64,000 bases of DNA, taken from contig NZ_JALBWV010000006.1 of the NCBI RefSeq assembly GCF_022678645.1, forward strand, positions 1 through 64,000, given 5' to 3'. The DNA comes from Saccharopolyspora soli (GTDB lineage Bacteria > Actinomycetota > Actinomycetes > Mycobacteriales > Pseudonocardiaceae). The position numbers and the translations under genes are program-made. Shown here piece by piece: positions 26,887 through 35,219 of the stretch. Every line of letters begins with the position of its first letter. The stretch's first letter is position 1. The notes below the pieces were generated by a model that worked only from the letters and a program-made list of their open reading frames with translations, had not been told where the DNA came from and did not search any database.

Positions 26887-27819
26887 TCACGACCGGTCGC
26901 GGCGGCGGTAGGCGAGGCCCGCTGCCACAGCTCCGGCGATGGCGCTGGCTCCGAGCATCGAGTTCAGACCGATCCGGGCCGCCTTGCGCCCCGTCCGGAA
27001 GTCGCGGACTTCCCAGCCCCTGGCTCGGGCGATGTCGCGCAGGCGCTGGTCCGGGTTCACCGCGACCGCGGTGCCGACCGCCGAGAGCATCGGGATGTCG
27101 TTGGCCGAGTCGGAATACGCGGTGCAGCGGCGCAGGTCCAGGCCCTCGCTGGTGGCCAGCGCGCGCACCGCGTGCGCCTTCGCCCGGCCGTGCAGCATTT
27201 CGCCGACCAGCCGCCCGGTGTAGACGCCGCCCGCGCTCTCCGCGACCGTGCCAAGCGCGCCGGTGAGCCCGAGCCGCCGCGCGATGATCTGCGCCAGCTC
27301 CACCGGAGTTGCCGTTACCAGCCACACCCGCTGGCCCGCGTCCAGGTGCATCTGGGCCAGCGCTCGGGTGCCCGCCCAGATCCGGTCCGCCATCAGCTCG
27401 TCGTAGATCTCCTCGCTGAGCTCGACCAGTTCGGCAACCTTGCGCCCGGCCACGAACGACAGCGCCTGCTCCCGGCTGGCCTGCATGTCCTGCGGGTTCT
27501 CCCGGCCGCCGACCCGGAACTTCAGCTGCTGCCAGGCGAACCCGGCCAAATCGGTCGCGGTGAGGAACTTCCGGGCGGCCAGGCCGCGGGCGAAGTGGAA
27601 CAGCGAGGCGCCCATCATCATCGTGTTGTCGACGTCGAAGAACGCTGCGGCGGTGAGGTCCGGCGGAGTGGCCAGCGAGCCGTCCAGGCCGGGCGCGGCG
27701 GCAACGGCGGCTTCGGCGGACGCGCGACCGGCGACCTTCGCGCTGTCGATCTGGTTTGCTCCGGGCGCGCGCGAGCCGTGCTGATCCGCGCCATCGGCTG
27801 AGCCTTGACGTGTCGGCAC
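26887..27819 (-). CDS. HAD-IB family phosphatase (SerB1-like, Rv0505c-like)
   Basis: A 310-residue haloacid dehalogenase-type phosphatase. Motif I is [13 protein letters not shown] (Asp nucleophile near residue 62), motif II lies in [10 protein letters not shown], and motif III is [12 protein letters not shown]. Family HAD-IB includes phosphoserine phosphatases, but several actinobacterial SerB1 proteins act on other phosphates, so the substrate stays open. Residues 1-50 are a polar Ala-rich extension, and the C-terminus has a hydrophobic segment ([17 protein letters not shown]) followed by RRRDRS, suggesting membrane association. Confidence 0.88.
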   Translation of the reverse strand: MPTRQGSADGADQHGSRAPGANQIDSAKVAGRASAEAAVAAAPGLDGSLATPPDLTAAAFFDVDNTMMMGASLFHFARGLAARKFLTATDLAGFAWQQLKFRVGGRENPQDMQASREQALSFVAGRKVAELVELSEEIYDELMADRIWAGTRALAQMHLDAGQRVWLVTATPVELAQIIARRLGLTGALGTVAESAGGVYTGRLVGEMLHGRAKAHAVRALATSEGLDLRRCTAYSDSANDIPMLSAVGTAVAVNPDQRLRDIARARGWEVRDFRTGRKAARIGLNSMLGASAIAGAVAAGLAYRRRDRS

Positions 27820-27964
27820 CGCCGCGCCTCCCCCGGGGGTCCTCCGGTGTGATCGTGCGAAGTCTTCTCGGCTCGCCGATCCGGGCCGAACCGGCTGAAG
27901 CAGGGTTCTAGCTTAAGACCTGACTTCAAGCACGCTTGCGCACCACCGCCGGGGCGGTCAGCGG

Positions 27965-28597
27965 TCAGCGGAGATCATCCGGCAGCAGCTGGGCCAATCG
28001 TCGGATCGCCCGGTGCTGCAGGGCCTTCACCGCGCCTTCGTTGCGCTGCATCGCGACAGCGGTCTCGGTAACCGACAGCCCTTGCAGGAACCGCAGCCGG
28101 ATGCATTCCCGCTGGTCGGCGTTGAGCTGTCGAACGCAGCGCAGCAGCTCGCGATGGGTGGCTTCGGTGAGCACGAGCTGTTCCGGACCGAGGTGCGCCC
28201 GGTGCACCGGCACGTTGTCGGTGAGGTCCGAGGTGGGGATCTCCAACCGGTTCCGGCTGGACTTGATGTGGTCCAGGATGAGGTTCTTGGCGATGGTGAT
28301 GAACCACGCCGCCACATCGCGGCCCTGGTAGCTGATCGAGGCTATCCGGCGCAGCGCCCGCAGGAAGGTCTCACTGGTGATGTCCTCGGCCAGGCAGTGG
28401 TCGCTGACCCGGAACAGCACGTAGCGGTAGACGATCTGGGCGTATTCGTCGTAGAGGTGTCCGAAGGCGTCGTTGTCGCCCTGCTGCGCGGCGCTGACGT
28501 AGGCCCAGCTCCCGGTTCCTGGCGGGGGAACCGGGGCGTCGACGCTGCGGAACGGGGCGGTCGGGGCGGGGGGTGCGAGCGTCTTCGGGCTGCTCAT
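27965..28597 (-). CDS. ECF sigma factor, BldN-like
   Basis: A 210-residue group IV sigma factor. Region 2 shows AFGHLYDEYAQIVYRYVLFRV and DITSETFLRALRRI; the 2.4 part lies at WFITIAKNLILDHIKSSRNR. Region 4 is LNADQRECIRLRFLQGLSVTETAVAMQRNEGAVKALQHRAIRRLAQLL. The ~35-residue N-terminal extension is Pro-rich. Next to a glutaredoxin-like gene and rex-hemACD, it occupies the position of bldN in Streptomyces, where the factor acts in development; I infer orthology from context and sequence style. No anti-sigma gene is adjacent. Confidence 0.8.
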   Translation of the reverse strand: MSSPKTLAPPAPTAPFRSVDAPVPPPGTGSWAYVSAAQQGDNDAFGHLYDEYAQIVYRYVLFRVSDHCLAEDITSETFLRALRRIASISYQGRDVAAWFITIAKNLILDHIKSSRNRLEIPTSDLTDNVPVHRAHLGPEQLVLTEATHRELLRCVRQLNADQRECIRLRFLQGLSVTETAVAMQRNEGAVKALQHRAIRRLAQLLPDDLR

Positions 28598-28800
28598 CTC
28601 TTGCGACCTCCTGCCGTCGTTGGCGGACCGGCCTGGTGCTGGTGGGACGCACCGGTGCCGGTGTCATGTCGCGGTGTCCTGCGGGACACCCGCCTCCGAC
28701 AGCCGCGTAGAGCGCGGGGGTGTCGCTCATTCGGGCCTCCAGACTCGGCCTGGGTGACGCCGGGGGCGTGTGCGTTGGAGCAGCATACGTGTTGTTACTC

Positions 28801-28819
28801 AGAAGTAGGTAGTACTTCT
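28801..28819. promoter_or_regulatory. Operator-like palindrome between bldN-like and glutaredoxin genes
   Basis: AGAAGTA, five-base spacer, TACTTCT: a perfect 7-bp inverted repeat lying 204 bases upstream of the sigma factor start and 174 bases upstream of the glutaredoxin start. It fits a dimeric regulator site. The rest of the region 28598-28992 contains no gene. Confidence 0.4.
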
Positions 28820-28992
28820 CGGTGATGGTTTGGTTGCGCAGAGTGTTCGCTTGGGGCTGGCGTGTAATTCTGATAGGTGATTTTGGACACGTGACCAGTG
28901 CGATCGGTGATGTGCTCGCCGTCCCTGCGGTCGTGGTCCGCTGGGTAGGTTGGAAGTCGCGAACCGGCCCGAATTTCTCCTGGAGCGAAGGC

Positions 28993-29229
28993 ATGCACGA
29001 GGTGACGGTGATGACCCGCGAGGGTTGCCACGCATGTGCGGACGCGATCTCGGACGTGCGGCGGATCTGCGCCGAGCTCGGTGTGCGCTGGGCGGCGGAG
29101 GACGTGGACACCGACCCGGAGCTGCGCGCCGAATACGGCGACCGGGTCCCGGTGATCTTGATCGATGGTGCCGAGCACGGGTACTGGAAGGTCGAGGAGG
29201 ACCGGTTGCGCCGGGCCCTGGCGCGCTGA
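28993..29229 (+). CDS. Glutaredoxin-like thiol protein (Rv0508-like)
   Basis: A 78-residue thioredoxin-fold protein starting MHEVTVMTREGCHACADAI, with a CxxC active site (Cys12 and Cys15). The cis-proline region is DRVPVILIDG near residue 55 and a C-terminal helix follows. The ATG at 28993 has GGAG seven to eight bases upstream; the frame extends further upstream without homology. Such DUF836-type glutaredoxins may act with mycothiol. It precedes rex-hemA as in other actinobacteria. Confidence 0.85.
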   Translation: MHEVTVMTREGCHACADAISDVRRICAELGVRWAAEDVDTDPELRAEYGDRVPVILIDGAEHGYWKVEEDRLRRALAR

Positions 29230-29354
29230 AGAGGTGATCTTGCCGTCGCGACGTCGCTCACGTGCCCTGGACCACGCGTTTTGGCACGTCGGGGGGCTAT
29301 CGGCAATGATGGAGGGCGGGTTTGCACCTCCGGTGGCAGTTCGGCCCAGCGACT

Positions 29355-29384
29355 TTGTGCATGCGTTCACAAATTGGCTAACGT
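29355..29384 (+). promoter_or_regulatory. Rex operator overlapping the rex-hemACD promoter
   Basis: TTGTGCATGCGTTCACAA (29355-29372) matches the established Rex operator pattern TTGTG-N8-CACAA. TTGTGC (29355-29360) and TAACGT (29379-29384), 18 bases apart, form a plausible promoter, so the operator covers the -35 region. Rex bound here when NADH is low would shut off rex and the downstream hem genes. The start codon of rex lies 238 bases downstream, giving a long leader; nothing else is recognised between 29230 and 29622. Confidence 0.85.
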
Positions 29385-29622
29385 GTACGGGTCGGGTCGC
29401 CGGATTCTCGGTGTGGATCAGCGGATCAGGTGTGTCGGGCCGCCGGTTTTGCCAGCGGTGCTCGCGGGCAACGCCGAGGCCGCCGAGAGAGCAGACCGGT
29501 CGGCGTCGGCTCCCCGGTCCGCGCAGCGATGTCGGGAAGTGGACGGTGGCGGTTGCGTGCGGGAGCGCGGCGGCCAGGCAGAAGTTAGGCCAGTGCAGCA
29601 GGCAGGGCGAGGGAGATCCAGC

Positions 29623-30468
29623 GTGACGGCCCACGGAGCGGACGTGCAGGACGGTGATGGGCAGGCCGAGGCCGAATCCCGGACCGAGCCCAAGCAGTCG
29701 CCAGCGGTCGAGGTGCCCGCGGCGCGGGAACGTGCCAGGGCGATCCCGGAGGCGGCCGTCGCCCGGCTAGCTGTCTACCTGCGCGCCCTGTCCGGGCTGG
29801 CCGACCAGAACGTTGGCACGGTGTCCAGCGACGAACTCGCCGTCGCCGCCGGGGTCAACTCCGCGAAGCTGCGCAAGGACCTGTCCTACATCGGCTCCTA
29901 CGGCACCCGTGGTGTCGGTTACGAGGTGGCGGTGCTCATCGGGCAGATCGAGCGCACCCTCGGGCTGACCCGCAAGCACAGCGTCGCGGTGGTCGGGATC
30001 GGTAACCTCGGTCACGCGCTGGCCAACTACGGCGGCTTCCCCAGCCGGGGCTTCCCGGTGTCGGCGCTGTTCGACCTGGACCCCGACCTGATCGGTGTGC
30101 CGGTCGGCGGTATCCCGGTCAACCACATCGATGACATCGTCGAGGTCTGCGCCGACCGCGAAGTGACCATCGGCGTCATCGCCACACCGGTGCAGGGCGC
30201 CCAGGAGGTCTGTGATCGTTTGGTCGCTGGGGGCGTTACGTGCATCCTGAACTTCGCGCCCGTCGTGCTGCAGGTTCCCGAGGACGTCGAGGTGCGCAAG
30301 GTCGACTTGGCGGTGGAGATGCAGATCCTGTCGTTTCACGTGGCCCGGCGTCAGCAGGAAGCGGCCGGGCGGTCCGAAGTGGACGGCGCGGACATCGGCC
30401 CGCCGGGCCCCGGCGGCCAGGTGCCAGGTGAAATCGGATCGGCGGACAGGATGGTGGAACGGCTGTGA
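29623..30468 (+). CDS. rex: Redox-sensing transcriptional repressor Rex
   Basis: Senses the NADH/NAD+ ratio and represses respiratory and haem genes. The 281-residue protein (GTG at 29623, GGGAG seven bases upstream) has a ~40-residue polar N-terminal extension. It is followed by a winged HTH ([12 protein letters not shown] and [23 protein letters not shown]) and a Rossmann NAD(H) domain with [17 protein letters not shown]. The domain-swapped C-terminal helix [13 protein letters not shown] is present. Its own operator is upstream. The stop overlaps hemA (GTGA), so rex is part of the haem operon as in Streptomyces. Confidence 0.95.
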   Translation: MTAHGADVQDGDGQAEAESRTEPKQSPAVEVPAARERARAIPEAAVARLAVYLRALSGLADQNVGTVSSDELAVAAGVNSAKLRKDLSYIGSYGTRGVGYEVAVLIGQIERTLGLTRKHSVAVVGIGNLGHALANYGGFPSRGFPVSALFDLDPDLIGVPVGGIPVNHIDDIVEVCADREVTIGVIATPVQGAQEVCDRLVAGGVTCILNFAPVVLQVPEDVEVRKVDLAVEMQILSFHVARRQQEAAGRSEVDGADIGPPGPGGQVPGEIGSADRMVERL

Positions 30469-31850
30469 ACCTGCTCACCGTCGGGATTTCCCACCACAGC
30501 GCCCCGGTCCGGGCGCTGGAGCGCGTCGCGATCAGCGCGGACGAAGTCACCAAGATCCTCGACGAACTTCTCCGGCGCGAGCACGTGTGCGAGGCGCTGG
30601 TCCTCTCGACCTGCAACCGGGTCGAGGTTTACGTGGTCGCGGAGACCTTCCACGGCGGCCTGGACGACGTGACCTCGGTGCTGGCCCGGCACGCGGGCGC
30701 GGAAGTCGCCGAACTCGCTGATCACCTGTACGTCTTCTACGCGGGCGCCGCGGTGGAGCACCTGTTCTCGGTGTCCGCGGGCTTGGACTCGATGGTCGTC
30801 GGCGAGGCGCAGATACTCGGCCAGCTGCGGCAGGCGTACGGCACCGCCGACGAGGCGGGCACGGTCGGCAAGACGCTGCACGAGCTCGCGCAGCAGGCCC
30901 TGCGGGTCGGCAAGCGGGTGCACACCGAGACCGGCATCGACGGTGAAGGCGCGTCGGTGGTGTCCGAGGCGCTCGCCGACGCCGAGATCGCGCTCAACGG
31001 CCTGGCCGGGCGCAGCGCACTGGTCATCGGCGCGGGCTCGATGGGCGGTTTGGCCGCCGCGCAGCTCAAGCGCGCCGGCATCGGCGAGGTCGTGATCGCC
31101 AACCGCACCGCGGCCAACGGTGCTCGGCTGGCGGAGTCGCTGCGCGCTGATGGTGTCGTGGCCCGCGCGGCGGACCTGGCCGATCTGTGCAGCGCGATCG
31201 CCGCCGCCGATCTGGTGGTGACCTGCACCGGCGCGGTCGGTGCCGTGGTGACCGAAGACGTGGTGGCCGCCGCGCTGACCGTTCGCGACGACCGGCCGCT
31301 GCTGTGCTGCGATCTGGGCCTGCCTCGCGACATCGCGGCCGAGGTCGCCGATCTGCCCGGCGTGACCGTCGTCGACCTGGAGAGCCTGCAGCAGCGGCTG
31401 TGGGACAAGCAGGGCGGCACCGAGTCCGAGCGGGCCGCGCAGGTCGTCGCCGAAGAAGTGCGCAACTACCTCGCCGCGCAGCGCTCGGCCGAGGTGACCC
31501 CGACCGTGACCGCGTTGCGCAAGCGGGCCGCCGAGGTGGTGGACAGCGAGCTGCTGCGGCTGGACTCGCGGCTGCCCGAGCTGGACGGCGATGTGCGCGA
31601 CGAACTCACGCGCACGGTCCGGCGCGTGGTGGACAAGCTCCTGCACACGCCGACGGTCCGGGTCAAGCAACTGGCGTCGACACCCGGTGGGGTCGGGTAC
31701 GCCGACGCGCTACGAGAGCTTTTCGAACTCGATCCGCAGGCCACCGCGGTGCTCGGGATCCCGCAGGCCGACGACGGCCTGCCCGGTGGAGCCACCGTCG
31801 CCCAGGCTCGGCTGCGCGATCGAGCTGGACAGGACGGTGAGGACCGTTGA
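30465..31850 (+). CDS. hemA: Glutamyl-tRNA reductase HemA
   Basis: Reduces glutamyl-tRNA(Glu) to glutamate-1-semialdehyde, the first committed step of C5-pathway tetrapyrrole synthesis. The 461-residue protein has the catalytic Cys50 in [12 protein letters not shown], the [10 protein letters not shown]-terminus, the [14 protein letters not shown] block, the NADPH-binding [10 protein letters not shown] and a C-terminal dimerisation helix region ([23 protein letters not shown]). It overlaps rex by four bases and hemC by four bases, so the genes are translated in a coupled row. Rex control via the upstream operator is expected. Confidence 0.96.
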   Translation: MNLLTVGISHHSAPVRALERVAISADEVTKILDELLRREHVCEALVLSTCNRVEVYVVAETFHGGLDDVTSVLARHAGAEVAELADHLYVFYAGAAVEHLFSVSAGLDSMVVGEAQILGQLRQAYGTADEAGTVGKTLHELAQQALRVGKRVHTETGIDGEGASVVSEALADAEIALNGLAGRSALVIGAGSMGGLAAAQLKRAGIGEVVIANRTAANGARLAESLRADGVVARAADLADLCSAIAAADLVVTCTGAVGAVVTEDVVAAALTVRDDRPLLCCDLGLPRDIAAEVADLPGVTVVDLESLQQRLWDKQGGTESERAAQVVAEEVRNYLAAQRSAEVTPTVTALRKRAAEVVDSELLRLDSRLPELDGDVRDELTRTVRRVVDKLLHTPTVRVKQLASTPGGVGYADALRELFELDPQATAVLGIPQADDGLPGGATVAQARLRDRAGQDGEDR

Positions 31851-32785
31851 ACAAGACCCTCCGCATCGGTACCCGCGGCAGCGCCCTGGCAATGGCGCAG
31901 AGTTCGCAGGTGGCCGAGGAGCTGGAGAAGGCTGGTTACCCGACCCAGCTGGTCACCGTGACCACACCGGGCGATCGTTCGATGGCCCCGATCGCCGAGC
32001 TCGGCGTCGGCGTCTTCACTTCCGCGCTGCGCGAAGCGCTCGCCTCCGGCGAGGTGGATGTCGCGGTGCACTCCTACAAAGACCTGCCGACCGCACCAGA
32101 CCCCCGGCTGTCACTGGCTGCCGTCCCGCTGCGGGAAGACCCGCGGGACGCCCTGGTGGCGCGGGACGGTCTGACGCTCGGCGAATTGCCTCCGGGGTCC
32201 GTTGTGGGCACCGGTTCGCCGCGCCGCGCCAGCCAGCTGCGGGCCCTTGGCCTGGGGCTGGAGGTGCGCGGCATCCGCGGCAATGTGGACACTCGCATGC
32301 GCAAGGTGACCGACGGTGAGCTGGACGCCGTCGTGCTCGCCAGAGCCGGGCTGGCCCGTGTGGGTCGGCTTGCGGTGATCACGGAAACGCTCGATCCACT
32401 GCTGATGCTGCCCGCGCCCGCTCAGGGCGCGTTGGCGGTGGAATGCCGCGTCGACGACGTGGACACCGAGCACCTGCTGCAGTCCGTTTTGGACGATCAG
32501 GCCAGCCGCGCCGCGGTGGCCGCCGAGCGCGCCATGTTGGCCGCGCTCGAAGCGGGCTGTAGTGCGCCGGTCGGCGCGCTGGCCGAAGTGGTGGATGACC
32601 TCGACGAGGACGGGCGCGTGGCGCTGCGGCTGTCCGTGCGCGGGGTGGTGGCGACCGACGACGATCGTTTGGTGCGCGCCTCCATCACTGGTGAGACGAC
32701 CGCCGCCGAACAGCTGGGCCGGGAGTTGGCCGCCCAGCTGCTCGAAGCCAGGGCCGCTTTGCTCAGCGGTCCCGGCAGTAGTTGA
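31847..32785 (+). CDS. hemC: Porphobilinogen deaminase (hydroxymethylbilane synthase) HemC
   Basis: Polymerises four porphobilinogens into hydroxymethylbilane. The 312-residue protein starts at TTG 31847, overlapping the hemA stop (TTGA). It contains [54 protein letters not shown] and the dipyrromethane-cofactor cysteine Cys238 in [10 protein letters not shown]. All motifs of an active enzyme are present. It overlaps or abuts hemD at its end. Confidence 0.96.
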   Translation: MNKTLRIGTRGSALAMAQSSQVAEELEKAGYPTQLVTVTTPGDRSMAPIAELGVGVFTSALREALASGEVDVAVHSYKDLPTAPDPRLSLAAVPLREDPRDALVARDGLTLGELPPGSVVGTGSPRRASQLRALGLGLEVRGIRGNVDTRMRKVTDGELDAVVLARAGLARVGRLAVITETLDPLLMLPAPAQGALAVECRVDDVDTEHLLQSVLDDQASRAAVAAERAMLAALEAGCSAPVGALAEVVDDLDEDGRVALRLSVRGVVATDDDRLVRASITGETTAAEQLGRELAAQLLEARAALLSGPGSS

Positions 32786-32799
32786 TGGGGAGTGCCCTG

Positions 32800-34332
32800 A
32801 TGACCCGAGCACGCAAGACCCCCGGACGGATTGCTTTCGTGGGCTCCGGTCCCGGTGACGCGGGACTGCTCACCGTTCGGGGCCGGGACGTGATCACCCG
32901 AGCCGCCCTGCTGGTGACCGACCCGGACGTACCCGCCGACATCATCGGCCTGGCCGCTGACGGCGCCGAGGTGCGCCCCGCCGTGGGCGACCCGGCGGAC
33001 GTGGCCAAAGACCTGACGAACGAGGCGTCGACCGGCCGCACGGTGGTGCGGCTGGTCGCTGGCGACCCGTTGACCGCCGACGCGGTGGTCCGCGAGGTGC
33101 GGGAGGTCGCCAAGACCGGCGCCGCTTTCGACGTGATCCCCGGTGTTTCCAGCGGCAGCGCGGTCCCGGCCTACGCCGGTGTCGCGCTCGGCGCGGTGCA
33201 CACCGAGGTGGATGTCCGAGGTGATGTGGACTGGGCGTCGCTGGCCGCGGTGCCCGGCGCGTTGGTGCTGCACACCACCGGCAGCCACCTGGCAGAGGCC
33301 GCGTCGCGGCTGGTCGAGCACGGCAATCCCGCGCAGACCCCGGTGGCGGTGACCGCCTCCGGCACCACGGTCGCGCAGCGCACCATCGACACGACGCTGG
33401 CCTCGCTGGCCGCCGATGCCGGTGAGCTGCAAGGCCACCTGGTGGTGACCATCGGCGACATCGCTTCCGAGCGCGGCAAGCTGTCCTGGTGGGAGTCCCG
33501 CGCGCTGTACGGCTGGAAGGTGCTGGTGCCGCGCACCAAGGAACAGGCCGGGGCGATGAGCGACCGGCTGTGGTCGCACGGCGCCGTGTCGCACGAGGTG
33601 CCGACGATCTCGGTCGAGCCGCCGCGCAGCCCTGCGCAGATGGAGCGCGCGGTCAAGGGCCTGGTCGACGGCCGCTACCAGTGGGTGGTGTTCACCTCGG
33701 CCAACGCGGTGCGCGCGGTGTGGGAGAAGTTCGGCGAGTTCGGGCTGGACGCGCGGGCCTTCTCCGGGGTCAAGATCGCCTGCGTCGGCGACGCCACCGC
33801 GGCGAAGGTGCGTTCCTTCGGCATCGTGCCGGAGCTGCTGCCTTCCGGTGACCAGTCCAGCGAGGGCCTGCTGCACGACTTCCCGCCGCACGACGACATC
33901 CTCGACCCGGTCGACCGGGTGTTGCTGCCGCGTGCGGACATCGCCACCGAGACGCTGTCGGCCGGGCTGCGCGAGCGCGGCTGGGAGGTCGACGACGTCA
34001 CGGCTTACCGCACGGTTCGGGCCGCGCCGCCGCCAGCGGAAACCCGCGAGATGATCAAGACCGGTGGGTTCGACGCGGTGTGCTTCACCTCGTCGTCCAC
34101 GGTCCGCAACCTGGTCGGCATAGCGGGCAAGCCGCACGCCCGGACGCTGGTGGCCTGCATCGGTCCGAACACCGCGGAAACGGCCAAGGAGTTCGGCCTG
34201 CGGGTGGACGTGCAGCCGGAGGTCCCGCGAGTGGAGGACCTGGTGGATGCGCTCGCCGCGCACGCGGCCAGGCTGCGCGCCGAAGGCGCGCTACCGCCGC
34301 CGCGCAAGGCGAAGCGCGCACGCCGCAGCTGA
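32800..34332 (+). CDS. hemD: Fused uroporphyrinogen-III methyltransferase-like / uroporphyrinogen-III synthase
   Basis: A 510-residue two-domain protein. Residues about 8-240 form a tetrapyrrole (SUMT-like) methylase fold with GSGPGDAGLLTVRG and IPGVSSGSAVPAYAGVAL. Residues about 250-500 form HemD, with YGWKVLVPRTKEQAGAMSDRL, VFTSANAVRAVW, DVTAYRTV and VCFTSSSTVRNL. The usual SUMT motif GDPFVFGRGGEE is replaced by AGDPLTADAVVREV, so the methylase activity may be lost. I use the ATG at 32800, seven bases after GGGGAG; ATG 32785 overlaps the hemC stop and is possible. Last gene of the rex-hem operon. Confidence 0.9.
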   Translation: MTRARKTPGRIAFVGSGPGDAGLLTVRGRDVITRAALLVTDPDVPADIIGLAADGAEVRPAVGDPADVAKDLTNEASTGRTVVRLVAGDPLTADAVVREVREVAKTGAAFDVIPGVSSGSAVPAYAGVALGAVHTEVDVRGDVDWASLAAVPGALVLHTTGSHLAEAASRLVEHGNPAQTPVAVTASGTTVAQRTIDTTLASLAADAGELQGHLVVTIGDIASERGKLSWWESRALYGWKVLVPRTKEQAGAMSDRLWSHGAVSHEVPTISVEPPRSPAQMERAVKGLVDGRYQWVVFTSANAVRAVWEKFGEFGLDARAFSGVKIACVGDATAAKVRSFGIVPELLPSGDQSSEGLLHDFPPHDDILDPVDRVLLPRADIATETLSAGLRERGWEVDDVTAYRTVRAAPPPAETREMIKTGGFDAVCFTSSSTVRNLVGIAGKPHARTLVACIGPNTAETAKEFGLRVDVQPEVPRVEDLVDALAAHAARLRAEGALPPPRKAKRARRS

Positions 34333-34398
34333 TCGCTTCAGCCGAAACGGCGGCTGGGTGGGGAAACCTCCGCCCAGCCGCCGTTTTGAACCTGTCGT

Positions 34399-34581
34399 CC
34401 AAGCTCGTTCTGCGTTGTGGTGCGGGTAGCGGAACCTCGGAAGCCTTCTCGACTCCGGGATCCCCGACATCATGTATGCCGATACGCCACGTCGGGGCTG
34501 TCCTCGCGAGAAGGCTTCTGAGAACCCGCGGCGGTGCCAGCTGCGAGGGTGGCCAAGCGGCTTCGCCGCTTCAAAAACAAG
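34399..34581 (+). repeat. Intergenic structured repeat, copy R4
   Basis: Full-length copy. Main stem arms CTCGGAAGCCTTCTCG (34436-34451) and CGAGAAGGCTTCTGAG (34507-34522) pair over 16 positions with one G-T. Outer GCGGGT/ACCCGC, inner CCCCGAC/GTCGGGG and apical TGTAT/ATACG are visible. The 3' hairpin AAGCGGC-ttc-GCCGCTT and the TCAAAAACAAGATC tail follow. It starts 67 bases after the hemD stop on the same strand. Confidence 0.92.
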
Positions 34582-34586
34582 ATCAC

Positions 34587-35170
34587 TCAGTTGTTCTGCC
34601 GTGCTTCGAGAGCGCGCAGCGCGAACGTGGCCAGCCAGTGGGACACGACGAAATCGCCCCCGTCGGCGAACGGCAGACCCGCCGCCAGGTGTCGCTGGGC
34701 TGATTCGCGCAGCGCAGCCGCCCGCTCGTCGGCGCCGAGCTTCCGGGCGAGGCCGAACAGCTGCGCTGCTCGGGAGAGGTTGAGCCCGAGGAGGTGGGCG
34801 AAGTGGCCGTCGGTCGGATCGCGCACCGCCACTGGTTCCAGCACCACCCGCCCGTCCGCGCCGAAGAGGTTCCCGGCGAATTCTTCGAACCAGGGCCGGA
34901 ATTCGTCCGCGCGAGCACCTCGCCCAGCAGCTCGATCTCGCAGAGACCGGGTGAGAGGAAGTCCTGCCCGGACAGCTCCCAGGCGAAGGGATAGGCGCGG
35001 TCCGCGGCGAACCAACGCCGCGCCGCGTCGGCGCACACGTCGGCGACGTCCGCGCGTCCCAGGGCGCGGAAGCCGCTGTGCAGCAACGTCAAACCGACGG
35101 CACGATGCGGGATCGTGAGTTCACCACAGCTGGTGAGCAGATCCGGTACCTGTCCAGCTTTCGAGTGATG
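34587..35170 (-). pseudogene. Truncated, frameshifted DUF2891 gene
   Basis: The C-terminal half of a DUF2891 protein is recognisable on the minus strand. YPFAWELSGQDFLSPGLCEIELLGEVLAR lies in one frame. EFRPWFEEFAGNLFGADG, DPTDGHFAHLLGLNLSRAAQLFGLARKLG and FVVSHWLATFALRALEAR lie in another. The frame changes around 34903-34912. The N-terminal third or more of the family is missing; recognisable sequence stops near the stem-loop at 35171. No functional product is expected unless a recoding event occurs. It lies beyond the terminator of the GH3 gene and is convergent with hemD. Confidence 0.75.
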
Positions 35171-35219
35171 GGTGAGGGGCGCCCGTGACCCAGTTACTTG
35201 GTCACGGGTGCCCCTCACC
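35171..35219 (-). terminator. Long stem-loop at the GH3 gene stop codon
   Basis: GGTGAGGGGCGCCCGTGACC (35171-35190), nine-base loop, GGTCACGGGTGCCCCTCACC (35200-35219): a 20-bp stem with a single G-T pair. Its outer arm includes the TGA stop of the minus-strand GH3 gene. It resembles the stem-loop after gpmA. Confidence 0.75.
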
